Shown here one piece after another: positions 10,721-21,699 of a DNA stretch of 64,000 bases (its first letter is position 1; each line of letters opens with the position of its first letter). A program made the translations under genes and the position numbers. Source of the stretch: Epiperipatus broadwayi (lineage: Eukaryota; Onychophora; Udeonychophora; Euonychophora; Peripatidae); contig JAQFVV010012496.1 in NCBI GenBank assembly GCA_028023455.1, forward strand, positions 932,001-996,000, given 5' to 3'. The notes below the pieces were generated by a model. The model worked only from the letters and a program-made list of their open reading frames with translations. It searched no databases and had not been told where the DNA came from.

Positions 10721-11114
10721 TACACTGATTAAAGCTTTTTATTTTCATCACAAATTTTAAACCTACTGTTGACTTATATAACTGACATATATTTTTATTC
10801 AAATACTTTACTGATAAATATTCTAATTTATTTAATTTGAATGACATATGATTATAAGTTGTGATATGTTGGACTATTTCCATCATTTATGAGTGAATAT
10901 TGAATGTATAGAAAATTTTAAACTTTATTTAAACTTTTCAAATACAAACAACTTGTTAGTAATAACACACAAATAGACAACACAGGTTAGTAATTACACG
11001 TTTCGAGTAGTATTATTCTCCACTCTTCTTCAGGTGTTGCTGGCTTATATGCACAGTGACAATATTTGCTTAGAAGTTGAACTCGCACCTTTAGATTCTT
11101 GTATATTGAATTTA

Positions 11115-11144
11115 AGGCAATAGCTCAGTTGGTAGAGCGTTTGC
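11115..11144 (+). promoter_or_regulatory. tRNA-like Pol III box A region (HH-D head)
   Basis: The block centres on TAGCTCAGTTGGTAGAGCG, which fits the A box (TRGCNNAGYNGG) and tRNA D-arm pattern. The box B-like GAGTTCAAC follows about 45 bp downstream. It is not a real tRNA: there is no acceptor stem or complete anticodon arm. Confidence 0.6.
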
Positions 11145-11227
11145 CTTAAATTCAATATACAAGAATCTAAAGGTGCGAGTTCAACTTCTAAGCGAATATT
11201 GTCACTGTGCATATAGGCCAGCAACAC

Positions 11228-11266
11228 CTGAAGAAGAGTGGAGAATAATACTACTCGAAACGTGTA
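11228..11266 (+). ncRNA. Hammerhead-like motif, HH-D right arm (mirror at 10995-11034, minus)
   Basis: CTGAAGA is followed by one extra A. A GAGTGG/CTACTC stem (6 bp including one G-U) surrounds GAGAATAATA-type loop sequence. Then come GAAA, and AC-GT-GT with A as the cleavage base. The extra A between A9 and stem II departs from the canonical hammerhead, so activity is uncertain. Decayed relatives are at 5303-5340 and about 55905-55950 and 56058-56100. Confidence 0.45.
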
Positions 11267-11409
11267 ATTACTAACCTGTATTGTCTATTTGTGTGTTATT
11301 ACTAACAAGTTGTTTGTATTTGAAAAGTTTAAATAAAGTTTAAAATTTTTTATACATTCAACATTCACTCATAAATGATGAAAATAGTCCAACATATCAC
11401 ATCTTATAA

Positions 11410-12046
11410 TATACCATCATTACAAACCTTCAGACAAAAACATATGATTATATATTGTAAGTTTTGTTTCATTCTCTCCCCTCTAAAAGAAGCTAACTAT
11501 TCTTTTCTCCTATTATGATAAATCAAACTGAGAGTGTGGAAAATTACAAAAACTATGGTACATATTTACAGGGAGTGTCCAATTAACAAAGTTCCTATTG
11601 GCCCCTTTGCTCTACATAGCTTGGAGGAATTGGCTCTTGATTGGTTAAGAACTGCTGTCATTGAATTTTAATGTGCTAACTCCATATGCTAAATAAATAA
11701 TTATACAAATTTAGGTTGAACTTCATTTTTACTATATTTTATAGAATACATTTTTTTTTATTTATGTTTTAATTAAAATATGTTTTTATTTATTTTTTCT
11801 TTAACAACTTCTTGTACTAATATCTTGACTTAGCAAAATCAAAATCACTTTTTATACAAAAATGGATATTTTGAGAAGAATAACATTTTTTAAAGCAAAT
11901 ATTTTTATTTATCATTCAAAATTTTAGCATATCGTAGATGAAATTCATTTTTGGTATTAAATAAAACTGAAAATTTTTTTCTATCCTCATTATTTTTACT
12001 GAATTGAAGTATATCTTAAATATAACTTTGGTAGATAAAAAGTAAG
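11410..12046. other. AT-rich sequence, nothing recognised
   Basis: No ORF, repeat or promoter could be supported between the HH-D palindrome and the SINE-1 copy. Confidence 0.4.
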
Positions 12047-12152
12047 TCAAGCATTGTTAGCCAAGACATCAGTGCAGCTGCCTTGCAAGCAAGCAGTTGG
12101 TTGCAGATGGTTGTTGCAGGTTCGCTTCCTGGCCAATGCTATGACATATGAA
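12047..12152 (+). mobile_element. SINE-1 copy
   Basis: TCAAGCATTGTTAGC head, CAGCTGCCTTGCAAGCAAGCAG anticodon-arm-like block, GGTTCGCTTCCTGGCC box B and CAATGCTATGACATATG end, then an A8 tail. The order is the same as in the other six copies. Confidence 0.8.
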
Positions 12153-14147
12153 AAAAAAGTTTTTAATTCAATATAAATAAAAATTTGTACTTTATTAAAA
12201 CAAACTATTTCAAGCATAAAAGAAAAATTTCAAAAATAGTATATGGTATATTTTGTTTCTTATTATAATTAATTATTCAGAAGGAAATTAACCTTCATAC
12301 ATGCACTGTTTGTTTTTAATGTATAAATCTCCACACACCCATTCATCAGTAAAAATTTTAAAAGTACAAATGCATTAATTGTATTTAGAGCCTATTTATA
12401 TATAAGGCAATCCATATTGACCATGCTTAATTTAAGGCTTGATCCTAATGTGTACCTGATATTTCAATTAACAATAGGATTTGCTCTAATCATAACTGAT
12501 TCACTTATACCTTTAAAATTCTCACTGAAAGGTAAATGCACAGACATTTGTACATTAATTTTCTTGGACTAGGCTAGCATTCTGACAGATTTATTTGTTT
12601 TCATTTGTTTTAAGCTTTCAACTTTCACTTTAATATTAAAACATTATTATTTATCAGAAGATAATAAATTTGACTTCATTTGATAGATATTTTTGTTTAA
12701 AAATTAAATAAATTTTAAAAAATGATATTTGATTTTTGGAATTATTTTAAAATTAGACTTTAATTAAAACATAGTGCTGCCATATCATCAAATTTCAGGT
12801 GGAGCAGATTCAATTTGCAAAATAAATGAAATCTTCTTTGTTTGATGTTTGTTTTAAAAATATAAATGAATTATTTTCAATATCTAGTAAATCTATCAAT
12901 TTATGCTTTAAAAGTTTTAAAAAAAATTGTAATTTTTACATTGCTAAATGTTATAACAGACTGTTTAGTGATGAAATTTGTAAACAATTGTATTTCCCAT
13001 GACCATAATCTTTATGGTAACAATATTCAGAAGAATATAATCTTTTATATTAAAAATAAAACATTTCTGTAAAAAATAAATATGTAATAATATATATTTT
13101 TGATTTTTAATAATTATTACACAATTACAATACAAATATAACCATAAACTTTCCAAAAAATCAAGTTTTTAGACCATCATAATATTTTCTCAATGTAATC
13201 TCACAAAGTTTGAGATTGCCAAATACATAATAGGCACCTATCATTGGAAATTTTGAAGACCCACATATTTGATTATCCTGATATCTTTTGAATTTTTTTG
13301 AAGTTAAAATATTAGAAAAAATATATACGTGAATTTTAAGACTGTAAAAAAAAAAGTTTGCAAAATTTCTCAGTAGAGGGCAAAACAGGAAATTCAATTT
13401 TTTGACTTCTAACTAGCCTTATAAAATTACATAATTAAAAGGGAAATGTTAAAAACAAACAGCACATGTGTGAAGGTTCATTTCATTCAGAATAATTACA
13501 GATAGATACTGCACTCAATAATTATTGATTTTTACATGTTTCTTATTATAGTTAATTTGTAAATATGTGTATTTACACTTATTTATAAATTCCAAATAGT
13601 AAAAAAAACATATTTAATTACTTTAAAATATTGGAGTTGAATTAAATGAGTTAGTTGTGAAACCTTTAAAATCAGACACATTGCTTGACCCTTAAAATAT
13701 TTTTTATTTTTGACATGAAATAAATATTAATTATAAATTAAAATTGATTTATGGGAACCTTTCGTGATTGAGATGTCTTTACTCTACAATTCTGCAAAGC
13801 TGTTTTACATTATGTTTTCTAATCATCTATTTACTTCTCATCTATCCACTATCTCATTTTCATGTCCTTTTTTACATCCCTGTCTTTTTATAAGTAGATA
13901 ATATTTTTATCAAAAGTTATAAATTTGTATAGATTTTAACAAAACAGCATCTTAAAATTTTTTTTTGCATAAATTTTAAAATATCTTAACAATGATATAT
14001 AAATACACATACATGCACATGTGATGTAAGCATATAGTATAAAAGTGATAATAATTATTATGATAATTATACAATAAATACTTTTAAGATAGGTTTTAAC
14101 CTGTATCAAATGCACCTTGAAATTTATAATAAGCAATATCTTTATTT
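12153..14147. other. AT-rich low-complexity DNA
   Basis: About 2 kb with only short chance ORFs on both strands and A/T-biased composition. A short GTAGAGGGCAAAAC motif at 13372-13388 resembles the end of the TIR element at 14148, hinting at a decayed related end. Otherwise nothing recognised. Confidence 0.4.
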
Positions 14148-14538
14148 TGCCGATAGAGGGCCTCTCAAACCACAACCCAAGATAGTGACTTTTATAAAGA
14201 TAAGAGCAGCCATCTTATCTTTAACCTAACTTTCCACTTATATAGGCCAATCTGAAGCATCTCGATTTGGGAGCATGAAGCTATTGTTCTCTCCACTGTT
14301 TAAGTCCACTATTTTCTATACAAATTAACATTCGTGAAATCTTGCGATTTATGAGTTAATATTATGGTCTTTATTCTGGAAAATATATATTAACTATTGT
14401 AGAGTTATAATTATTTATTAAGTGCACAGATTGGCCTATATAAGTAGAAAGTTAGATCAAAGATAAGATGGCCACTCTTATCTTTATAAAAGTCACTATC
14501 TTGTGTCATGGTTTGAGAGGTCCCTCTATCAGTTATAA
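14148..14538. mobile_element. TIR (MITE-like) element, ~105-bp inverted repeats
   Basis: Left arm 14150-14255 and right arm 14430-14535 are inverted copies. They share CTTTTATAAAGATAAGAG, GCCATCTTATCTTT and TATATAGGCCAATCTG, and both end near GATAGAGGG(C/A). About 175 bp of interior, no ORF. Structure fits a non-autonomous DNA transposon of unknown superfamily. Confidence 0.7.
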
Positions 14539-14907
14539 TTAACTATATATGTTAGGAAATATCCCTCGCAATTGCAAAAAGGAGCTAGCTTTGGATATAT
14601 CAAGCACTGGATTATGTACCTGTAGTCTAGACATGCTGACCATATAACCTGTGGTTAGCTGGTGCCTAAGTTTAACCCTCAAAACAAATGAAGCATTTGT
14701 ATGGCAGGGGTTTGAATTTAGCATTGGATAAGTTTTATAGCCTGGAAATGTTATCATAAGTTAATCTTTGTATAGCCTCAGTCTGGTTATAGGTACCATG
14801 GATGTTTCATTATAGTTCTCTGCTTGACATGGCCACTCCACTGCAGTAGTGGAAGTGCAGTCTGAGTTAAAATCGAGATCTAAAGAAAGTGATCAAAGCA
14901 ATTTTAT

Positions 14908-15330
14908 CCGATCCAGTTCAATATATATATATATATATATAAATAAAATATCCGATCCAGTTCAATATATATATATATATATATAAATAAAATTTCCATT
15001 AATTACAAACTATTGGAATAACAATAAAAATAATAAATATAAAAGTATTTAACTATTATATACAATCTTTTAATCTGAAGAAATGCTTGCACTTAATTCC
15101 TCAATCCTCTTTCCTTAAGAAAGGTTAAGAAACAAAAGAATTGTGAAAATTGGTTTTTAAAAAAGAACTAAAACAAGGTTTAAGAAAGAAATAAAGTTTT
15201 GATATAAAATCAGTTTTTCTTTTCTCTTGAGGAGATGTAAGGAATTAACCGAAAGTACTTCTGCAGATTGAAAGATTGTATATAATAGTTAATTACTGTT
15301 ATATTTATTATTTTATTGATAAGTATCCAG
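14908..15330. repeat. PLE-2 3' region, inverted pair plus 44-bp duplication
   Basis: A ATCCGATCCAGTTCAA + (TA)n + AAATAAAAT block is present twice in tandem (14908-14985). The next ~100 bp (ACAATAAAAATAATAAATAT, ACAATCTTTTAATCTG, TTAATTCCT) matches the sequence downstream of the PLE-2 endonuclease at 37010-37130. An inverted copy follows at 15236-15330 (GGAATTAACCGAAAGTACTT, CTGCAGATTGAAAGA). Inverted or tandem terminal copies are characteristic of Penelope-like insertions. Confidence 0.6.
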
Positions 15331-15447
15331 TCAATTTAAAGTACAACATAGTTTTGCATTTTATTTACTGTGCCAATACTAAAAATTTAAAAAGTAATAG
15401 AGATACTTTTTAAAAAAAATATTAAATACTTTTATTGATTCTGCACT

Positions 15448-15575
15448 AAAAAGAAGAATAAGCAAGGAATGGGGGAGTCTAAAAATTAATTAAGTCAATC
15501 CCTGTTTTTTATAACAGAACATTGGCTTAATTCATTTTTGGATCTCCCCATCCTCCATGCCTTTATTTCAAATTA
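15448..15575. repeat. Small foldback
   Basis: GGAATGGGGGAGTCTAAAAATTAATTAAG-type left arm pairs with CTTAATTCATTTTTGGATCTCCCCATCC-type right arm around a ~35-base loop. No ORF. Confidence 0.6.
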
Positions 15576-15694
15576 AATTAGAAAACCCCAATTGTGATTG
15601 CAGTAACAATTATTTTTTTCTTTTTAGTGCATGGTCAATAAAAGCATTTAATATAAAAAAAATTATCTCTAGTAGGAAAAATATATATTTTAGT

Positions 15695-16172
15695 TTACCT
15701 TTATGCCTATGTGTTTGAAAATGAAGGTTTTTAATAAATGTGTTTTTCCAGTTCTTACTTATGGATCTGAGACTTGGATACTTAATACAAGAGCAATACA
15801 GAGACTTCAGACCACTCAAAGAAGTATGGAAAGATGCATGTTGGGAGTAACAAGAAGAGATCGAAAACGCAATGTATGGGTAAGAGAACAAACAGGTGTT
15901 ACTGACCTTATTGAAAAAATTAAAAGACTGAAGTGGAGTTGGGCTGGACATATTGCTAGAAAAGATGATAATAGATGGAAAATTGAAATTTTAAACTGAA
16001 TTCGAAGACATTGTAAAAGACCCAGAAAGAGACCACATGTTAGATGTATGGATGAAATAAGAAAGTGTGCAGGGGTGATGTGGAGAAGAGAAGCTAAAGA
16101 TAGAAAAAGATGGATTGAACTTGGAGAGACCTTCATCGTGCAGTGGATTGATAATGGTTGATGATGATGATG
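15695..16172 (+). pseudogene. LINE-R (RTE-like) C-terminal fragment
   Basis: The reading frame from 15703 encodes the C-terminal ~150 residues of an RTE-type retrotransposon protein: VFNKCVFPVLTYGSETW, RSMERCMLGVTRRDRKR, IKRLKWSWAGHIARKDD. A TGA at 15997-15999 stands where the other copies have a W or Q codon after EILN. The same frame then continues through KRPRKRPHVR and IELGETFIVQWIDNG to a normal stop at 16159-16161, followed by a (GAT)n tail. The 5' side is truncated just upstream of 15703, so the endonuclease and catalytic RT are absent. One in-frame stop makes it a fairly young pseudogene. The family enzyme nicks DNA and reverse-transcribes its own RNA; this fragment cannot. Confidence 0.8.
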
Positions 16173-16179
16173 ACCTTCT

Positions 16180-16845
16180 TCAAAAGATTAAAATGTATAA
16201 ACAATAAGCAAAGCATAACTCAGATGGATATATAGCAGAGCAAAACTGTGCTAAATTATCTCAATATAGATAAACTTTTATTTTTTTAAAATAGATATAT
16301 ACATTATCTATTTTAAAAATGGGTTGAATTAATTAAGAAGAACAAATATTTTATAACTACTTTTTTGAAAAAGCATTTTTATCTAATAAATGAATTTTAA
16401 AAAATGGCAAATTGATTTCTTTATTACAATGTTTGCCAGAAATTAAATTATTATCCTACAATATTGATGTTGTGATTTCAACTTTTCAATGCATATAGAT
16501 TGTTAAAATAACTCTTTAACGCTGTACATTAAAAAATTGTTTTTTAAAAAGTTGTTTTCTATATTCATATTTGCTGTGTCAAATGGTTTCAAACCTTTCG
16601 GGCTGGACATTCAATAACATTATTTCTTTTATTAGCCCAACGGAATAAAATACCATATTTAATCAATATATACATTATAGAGATGCTTACAGAATAACAA
16701 CTTGCCTTTCAAAGGCTTATAAAATTATAATATAGTTTATGAAGATGTTTACTTGTGTTCGCAGACTTACTTTGGTATGTTTGGGTGGTAGATCACCAGC
16801 ATTAAAAAATAGTCATAGGTAAAATGCTTTTTATTGTAGTTTAAG
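16180..16845. other. AT-rich sequence, nothing recognised
   Basis: No ORF or repeat family could be supported. Confidence 0.4.
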
Positions 16846-16857
16846 ACTGCTTCTCTC

Positions 16858-16965
16858 GTCAAGCATTGGTGGTCGAAAGGTCAGTGACGGCTGCTTTACA
16901 AGCAGTTGTCCCGGGTTAGCGGGTTCGCTTCTCGGCTGACGCTATGACACATGAGAAAAAAAAAC
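16858..16965 (+). mobile_element. SINE-1 copy with 12-bp TSD
   Basis: 108 bp from GTCAAGCATTGG through box B-like GGGTTCGCTTCTCGG to GCTATGACACATGAG and an A-tail. It is flanked by direct repeats ACTGCTTCTCTC at 16846-16857 and 16966-16977. Both ends and mechanism are thereby well supported. Confidence 0.85.
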
Positions 16966-17183
16966 ACTGCTTCTCTCTCTGATGGCTCATGGATAATACT
17001 CTTATCCTGTTTCTTTTTCTGTATCATAATCTAAGTTTTTAATTTTCAAATTCATACAATCGGAGTATTTTTATTTTTAATCTTTTTTGTTTTCAAAATA
17101 GTATTTAATTAATTTTAATTATCAGAATTCATCTAGTTTTTATTATTAGAATCCATTTAATTTAATTTGTTTCTTCCATCTCT

Positions 17184-17185
17184 CC

Positions 17186-17221
<36 letters not shown>

Positions 17222-17240
17222 ATATATATATATATATAAA
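17184..17240 (+). repeat. (CTAT)n/(TA)n microsatellite
   Basis: Pure CTAT repeats grade into TA repeats directly before the RZ-A cluster. Confidence 0.9.
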
Positions 17241-17284
17241 CCTATCTAGCCTTGAGCACAATTACCCTTATTTAAGTAATATAG

Positions 17285-17970
17285 ATGATTTGAACACAGT
17301 CTTTCAAGCCCTCTTCAGCTATCCACTTTATCTTATACAACCGACACACCTGACCATACACATATGAAAAAGATAAATGATCTCCAATATAAATATTTGT
17401 ACTAAACCAGCAATCATCAGTTGGTCCAATCATCATCTGCCATATATATATATATATATATATATATGAGTATTGATGATATATATATATATATATATAT
17501 ATAATCAATACTCAGTTTATATTAAGATAAAAAATCTTTACCTTTAATGGCCAGGCTTCAATCTACTCTACCTTCCAATTCTTCAGCCATCCATACCTGA
17601 AAATGTGATGATGGAATGCCCAAATTCCTTGTTAATGTTACCATTATTGTCATGCCCATATTGATCTTAAGTATGCTGATCCCTCATGTATAGGACTTTG
17701 TCCATTTAAATACCCAGGAGAGGGATGATAAAGGCCAAATTTGTAATATTTAAAAAATGAGAATATTTTACATACCTGGGGTCTAGTTTTAATGAAGGGG
17801 ATTTGAACGTAGACTTTCATGCTCCTTTAAGCCATTTACTCTATCTCATACAACCAACACACATGACCAAATACACATGAAAAAGAAAAATGATCTCCAT
17901 TATACATATTTTGTGCTAAACCAGCTCTAATAGTTGTTCCAGATGATCTCCCACACATGTGTTCAGTAAT
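17285..17970 (-). mobile_element. RZ-A cluster, two hammerheads ~514 bp apart
   Basis: Two minus-strand RZ-A tails (TTTGAACACAGTCTTTCAAGC and TTTGAACGTAGACTTTCATGC) each lead into a decayed hammerhead, at 17384-17424 and 17898-17937. A body block (GGCTTCAATCTACTC...TTCAGCCATCC) lies between them. A (TA)n tract has expanded inside the body at about 17442-17503. The core CTGATGA is kept in the first; stem II and GAAA are eroded in both. Confidence 0.65.
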
Positions 17971-17974
17971 ACAT

Positions 17975-18270
17975 TGTTGGAATTCAATTTGAAAGTTATA
18001 ATTGCAGTTTGAATGTTACAATTGTTTATTTGTTAATCTGCATTCAGAACAGGTTATATTTGCCTGTTTAAGGAAGTTTATTTAAATGTCTTTCTATCAA
18101 TAATTTCAGTCTCTGTGGTCAAGTTGCAATGTTGAGTGTTTATACAAACATATTAGACCACAGGTGAAAGTGAATTTCCACATTTATTAATTAAAGGAGG
18201 TTGTCTTGACAACAGATTGAGATTGTTGATTTTTAATGACATTGAGATTGTCTAAGTGTTAACTCATTTC
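17975..18270 (+). repeat. M1 repeat, nearly full monomer
   Basis: TTGCAGTTTGAATGTTACAATTG, CTGCATTCAGAACAGG, TCAATAATTTCAGTCTCTG, AAGGAGGTTGTCTTGACAAC and GATTGTCTAAGTGTTAAC occur in the same order as at 1207-1803. Confidence 0.75.
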
Positions 18271-18909
18271 TATGAATACATTTATATATATATTAATTTA
18301 TTAAATATACAGCCTGAAAGTGTTAATATGCATAAGTTATGAAAGTTTGTTATTCATGTGAGAATGTTAATGACATGCAACTTTAATAATATTTTTAAAT
18401 TTTTTAACTGTAATTACTACCCAGGATATAAAGCAAGTCATAATCTGGCTATAGCTATTTTTTGTTTTTATATACTCACAGAATATATGTATAAATAAAA
18501 AATCCTCAAATAAACTACAGAATACATATATTTATTACTTTTTTGTCCTATGTCAGAGAACTTAACTTTTCTTTAACATAGCATTTTGTTTTACATCTTT
18601 ATGTTTATTCTTTCCATATTAATGAAGACTGTTTTCACTTGTTGATCATTAAGCATGGAAATGTTTATTGTTCATTTTGTTCTATTTTATGCTCTTTCTA
18701 TGCTCAATTTATGTTATTTGTTTATCTTTTTCCAGAAACAATATTATCTTGTACTTTCATTTTTAAAAAGTTATTTAGATATTTACACAGTTCTGTTTCC
18801 ATATTTGTTTAGATTATTGCAATTATTCTCTAATTTTAACTTAATCCTATGTTTATTCTTGTTATTTTTTACACAGACCTTTTTTTCTCAAAATAAATGT
18901 TAATCTTTT
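18271..18909. other. AT-rich sequence; hydrophobic ORF rejected
   Basis: An 82-codon ORF at 18655-18903 is rich in F/L/Y because of T-rich DNA. It shows no motif. No feature is supported. Confidence 0.4.
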
Positions 18910-18911
18910 AC

Positions 18912-19855
18912 TTGTTACCCTGTGCAGTTTGGCACAGTGAGTAGAGAATCTGACTTAAGATTGGAAATCCCAGGATCAGTTCTGGTATGCACAGTTCTGA
19001 TGCTAGGGCATCTGATTTGGGATTGAGAAATCCCAGGATCAATTCTGGCACTTATAGTTCTGATGCCAGAGCATCTGACTTGGGATTAGAAAATCCCAGG
19101 ATCAATTCTCATACTCACACATTCTGACTTGGGATTGAGAAATCCTCAATCCCGCTGCTCACAATTCTGATTTCTAATGTTCACAGTTCTGATGCTAGAG
19201 CATCTGACTTGGAATTGGGGAATCCCAGGATCAGTTCTGGTGCTCACAGTTTTGATGCTAGAGGATCTGACTTCGGATCAGGAAATCCCAGGATAAATTC
19301 TGGTACTCACAGTTTCTGAAATTCTGGTGCTCAAAGTTCTGATGTTAGAGCATCTAACTTGGGAATCAGGAAATCCCAAAATCGGTTCTGGTGCTCACAC
19401 AGTCTGACTTGGAATTGGGGAAATCCTCAATCCTGGTGCTCACACTTTTGAATTCTAATGCTCACAGTTCCAATGCTAGAGCATCCTGACTTTGAGATTA
19501 GAAAATCCCAGGGTCAATTCTGGCAGTCACAGTTCTGATGCTAGAGCATCTGGTGTGGAATTGGGGAATCCCAGGATCAGTTCTGGTGCTCATGGTTCTG
19601 ATGCTAGAGGATCTGACATGGGATCAGGATATCCCAGGATCAATTCTGGCACAAAGTTCTGAAATTCTGGTGCTCCCATATTTTGACTTGTGATTGGGAA
19701 ATCCTCCAATTCTGGTGCTCACGGTTCTGAATTCTAGTTCTCACAATTCTGATACTAGAGCATCTGATTTGGGATCAGGAAATCTCAGGATCAATTCGGG
19801 AACTCACAGTTCTGATGCTTAAACTTCATATGAACTTTTGAACAATAAAGTCATT
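18912..19855 (+). repeat. SINE-2 head expanded into a ~55-65-bp minisatellite
   Basis: Starts with TTACCCTGTGCAGTTTGGCACAGTGAGTAGAG, a tRNA-like head with box A-like TGGCACAGTGAGT. Then about 14 degenerate units follow, built on GATGCTAGAGCATCTGACTT, GGGATTGAGAAATCCCAGGATCAATTCTGG and TGCTCACAGTTCT. Each unit contains box B-like GGATCAATTCTGG. Some units are shortened. The array ends with the SINE tail at about 19855. Confidence 0.75.
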
Positions 19856-19860
19856 AATGT

Positions 19861-19990
19861 TTTTACCCTGTGTTGTTTGGAGCAATTGGGATTGAGAGGT
19901 CTCATGATCAATTCTGGTGTTCACAGGTATGGTGCTCAACTTCTTGTAAAATCCTGAGCAATAATGTCATATCTTTTTTGTTATTACTGA
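19861..19990 (+). mobile_element. SINE-2 copy
   Basis: TTACCCTGTGTTGTTTGGAGCA head, CATGATCAATTCTGGTG box B-like block, TGCTCAACTTCTTGTAAAATCCTGAG tail and a T/A-rich end. A second dispersed copy is at 23230-23365. Confidence 0.65.
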
Positions 19991-20766
19991 GTAATGAAAA
20001 TAATAATTTAATTTTTTAACTTCTGGCCTAAATATGATGCAGCTGACAGTTTATGGTTTTACCAGTTGGTGTAGAATATTGATATCAAAAGCATCGTAAA
20101 TATTACTTCCTGTCCTTTCATATTTTTTGATGCCAGTTTGTCAAAGTATCAGAAAAAGTTAAAAGATTTTAGCTCTGAAAAGACCATACCCAGGATTATG
20201 ATAACATAATTTAGTAGAAAATGGATATGAAGTAGTATATATGTCCATACCTTTCAAATCTAATGTGGTTGGGTATGAAAAAGTATGAAAGCACAGGATT
20301 ATGTTTATTGACTTATTGCTTTAGATATTAAGTAATAATGTATATAGGTAGCTCCATCATCAATTGAAATCACCGAAAATAATGTTAATTAAATTAAATA
20401 GTTGCTTGTGTGTTCTTATCTTTATATTCCCATCTCCAACGAGTTCATGACAATCCTCCGTTGATACTGAGCATACAGCAGATTGTTATAGCGATCACGA
20501 TTCCAAAAAGTAGACAATGACACCCTGAATTAGGGTTAATGGTTTAAACCCTATCATTTAAATGAACCCTTATGAATTAATGTCAAATATGTGGGGACCT
20601 CTGAGATAAGATTTGCTGTACGATGACCAGAGAATATAGGAGATATCTATATAAGGAGCAGAAAGTTTGATTATCAAAATTTAATTAAATTTAATTAATT
20701 AAAATGCAAATTTTAATTAATATTTGGCAAACTGTTGTATATTGTTTTAAAATAATTTGGTTATAG
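19991..20766. other. Low-copy sequence, nothing recognised
   Basis: Less biased in composition than its surroundings around 20430-20680 (CATCTCCAACGAGTTCATGA; GTGGGGACCTCTGAG), but without an ORF or a match noticed to other parts of the window. Confidence 0.35.
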
Positions 20767-20874
20767 GTCAAGCGTTGATGGCTTAGCGGTTAGCATAGCT
20801 GCCTTTTAAGTAGCTGGCCCGGGTTCGCTTACCGGTCAACCCATTTGACATATGAAAACAAAAAGGAAAAAAAA
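20767..20874 (+). mobile_element. SINE-1 copy
   Basis: GTCAAGCGTTGATGGCTTAGCGGTTAGCATAGC keeps the clearest box A of the family. GGGTTCGCTTACCGGTC follows as box B, then CATTTGACATATG and an A-rich tail. Possible short target duplication GTTATA(G/T). Confidence 0.8.
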
Positions 20875-21649
20875 ATAGTTATATGCTAGAAGTATTATCT
20901 ATGCATTGATATACGTATATGAGCCCTCAGTATAAGCACAATTATTATCAATAAGGAAATTGCTGCTACAATATATAAGATCAAATATTTTATATTTCTT
21001 ATATATGTGTGTGTGTGTGTTATACTAACATGCAGACAGTTTTTTATCGCTCAAATGTAAAGTAAATATTTAAGATTAAATGTAAATCTTATTGATTAAA
21101 TATTTAAATTATGAGTGTTAGAAAAAATGTGGCAAGCGTTTTACTATTTAATTTTGACTTTTTTAAATATTTAATGCAGTTATGTACACACTGGTATGTA
21201 AAGACTATAAATAAAAGCAAAATAAATAAACTTTTAAAATATTTATAATTAGAAAAAAAGAAAGTGAGGAAACAGAATTTTTTTTAAAAAATTGTTAAGA
21301 AAATGATTACCTTGACATTGAAGTTTAACCCAATAGCAGTTTAAGATATATAAATTGTTTAATACTCTGATCTAATATTCAATATAGTTCTAATTTTATT
21401 GACATAAAACCTTAATTTAATTTATTTATTTATTTACTATTATAAAATCATTATTTCTTGTTTCTTTTGAGATTTTAACCTAATACCAAAACAGAAAGTA
21501 TACTCTGGATTAAAATAAGCTTTTTTTTTACTTTGACATGTCTTTAAACAATTCTGTTTTTAATATTATCATGTACAGTAAATATAAATTTGTCTCTGTG
21601 AGATATAAATTTCATTGAGTGAAATATATGATTAATCCTTTAAAGTATT
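20875..21649. other. AT-rich sequence with a (TG)n run
   Basis: Short (GT)6 near 21005; otherwise AT-rich without ORFs. A 21083-21115 block (ATGTAAATCTTATTGATTAAATAT) recurs at 23098-23122. Confidence 0.45.
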
Positions 21650-21699
21650 GATACTTGTGAATTTTCAAGTAAACCAAGATGGCGCCCCATATTTTTAAT

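Larger units (their letters stand above)
10853..11408. mobile_element. HH-D near-perfect ~555-bp palindrome with tRNA-like promoter at its centre
   Basis: Arms 10853-11120 and 11141-11408 are near-perfect reverse complements, from AGTCCAACATATCAC at the outside to TTGCCTTAAATTCAATATAC at the inside. The 20-base centre is the D-arm half of a tRNA-like sequence. Each arm carries box B-like GAGTTCAAC and a hammerhead-like segment. There is no coding potential. Transcribed from the centre, either arm is a SINE-like RNA; transcribed through, it would make a ~260-bp duplex. Confidence 0.85.

Noticed and set aside
11115-11190. A genuine tRNA gene at the box A
   Set aside because: No acceptor stem, no complete anticodon arm and the sequence is part of a palindromic repeat.
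12866-14175. Several 60-80-codon ORFs on both strands
   Set aside because: Overlapping on opposite strands, AT-biased amino acids, no motif; consistent with chance.
18655-18903. 82-codon hydrophobic ORF that could be read as a membrane protein
   Set aside because: The composition is what T-rich DNA gives in one frame; no start context, motif or homologue is visible.
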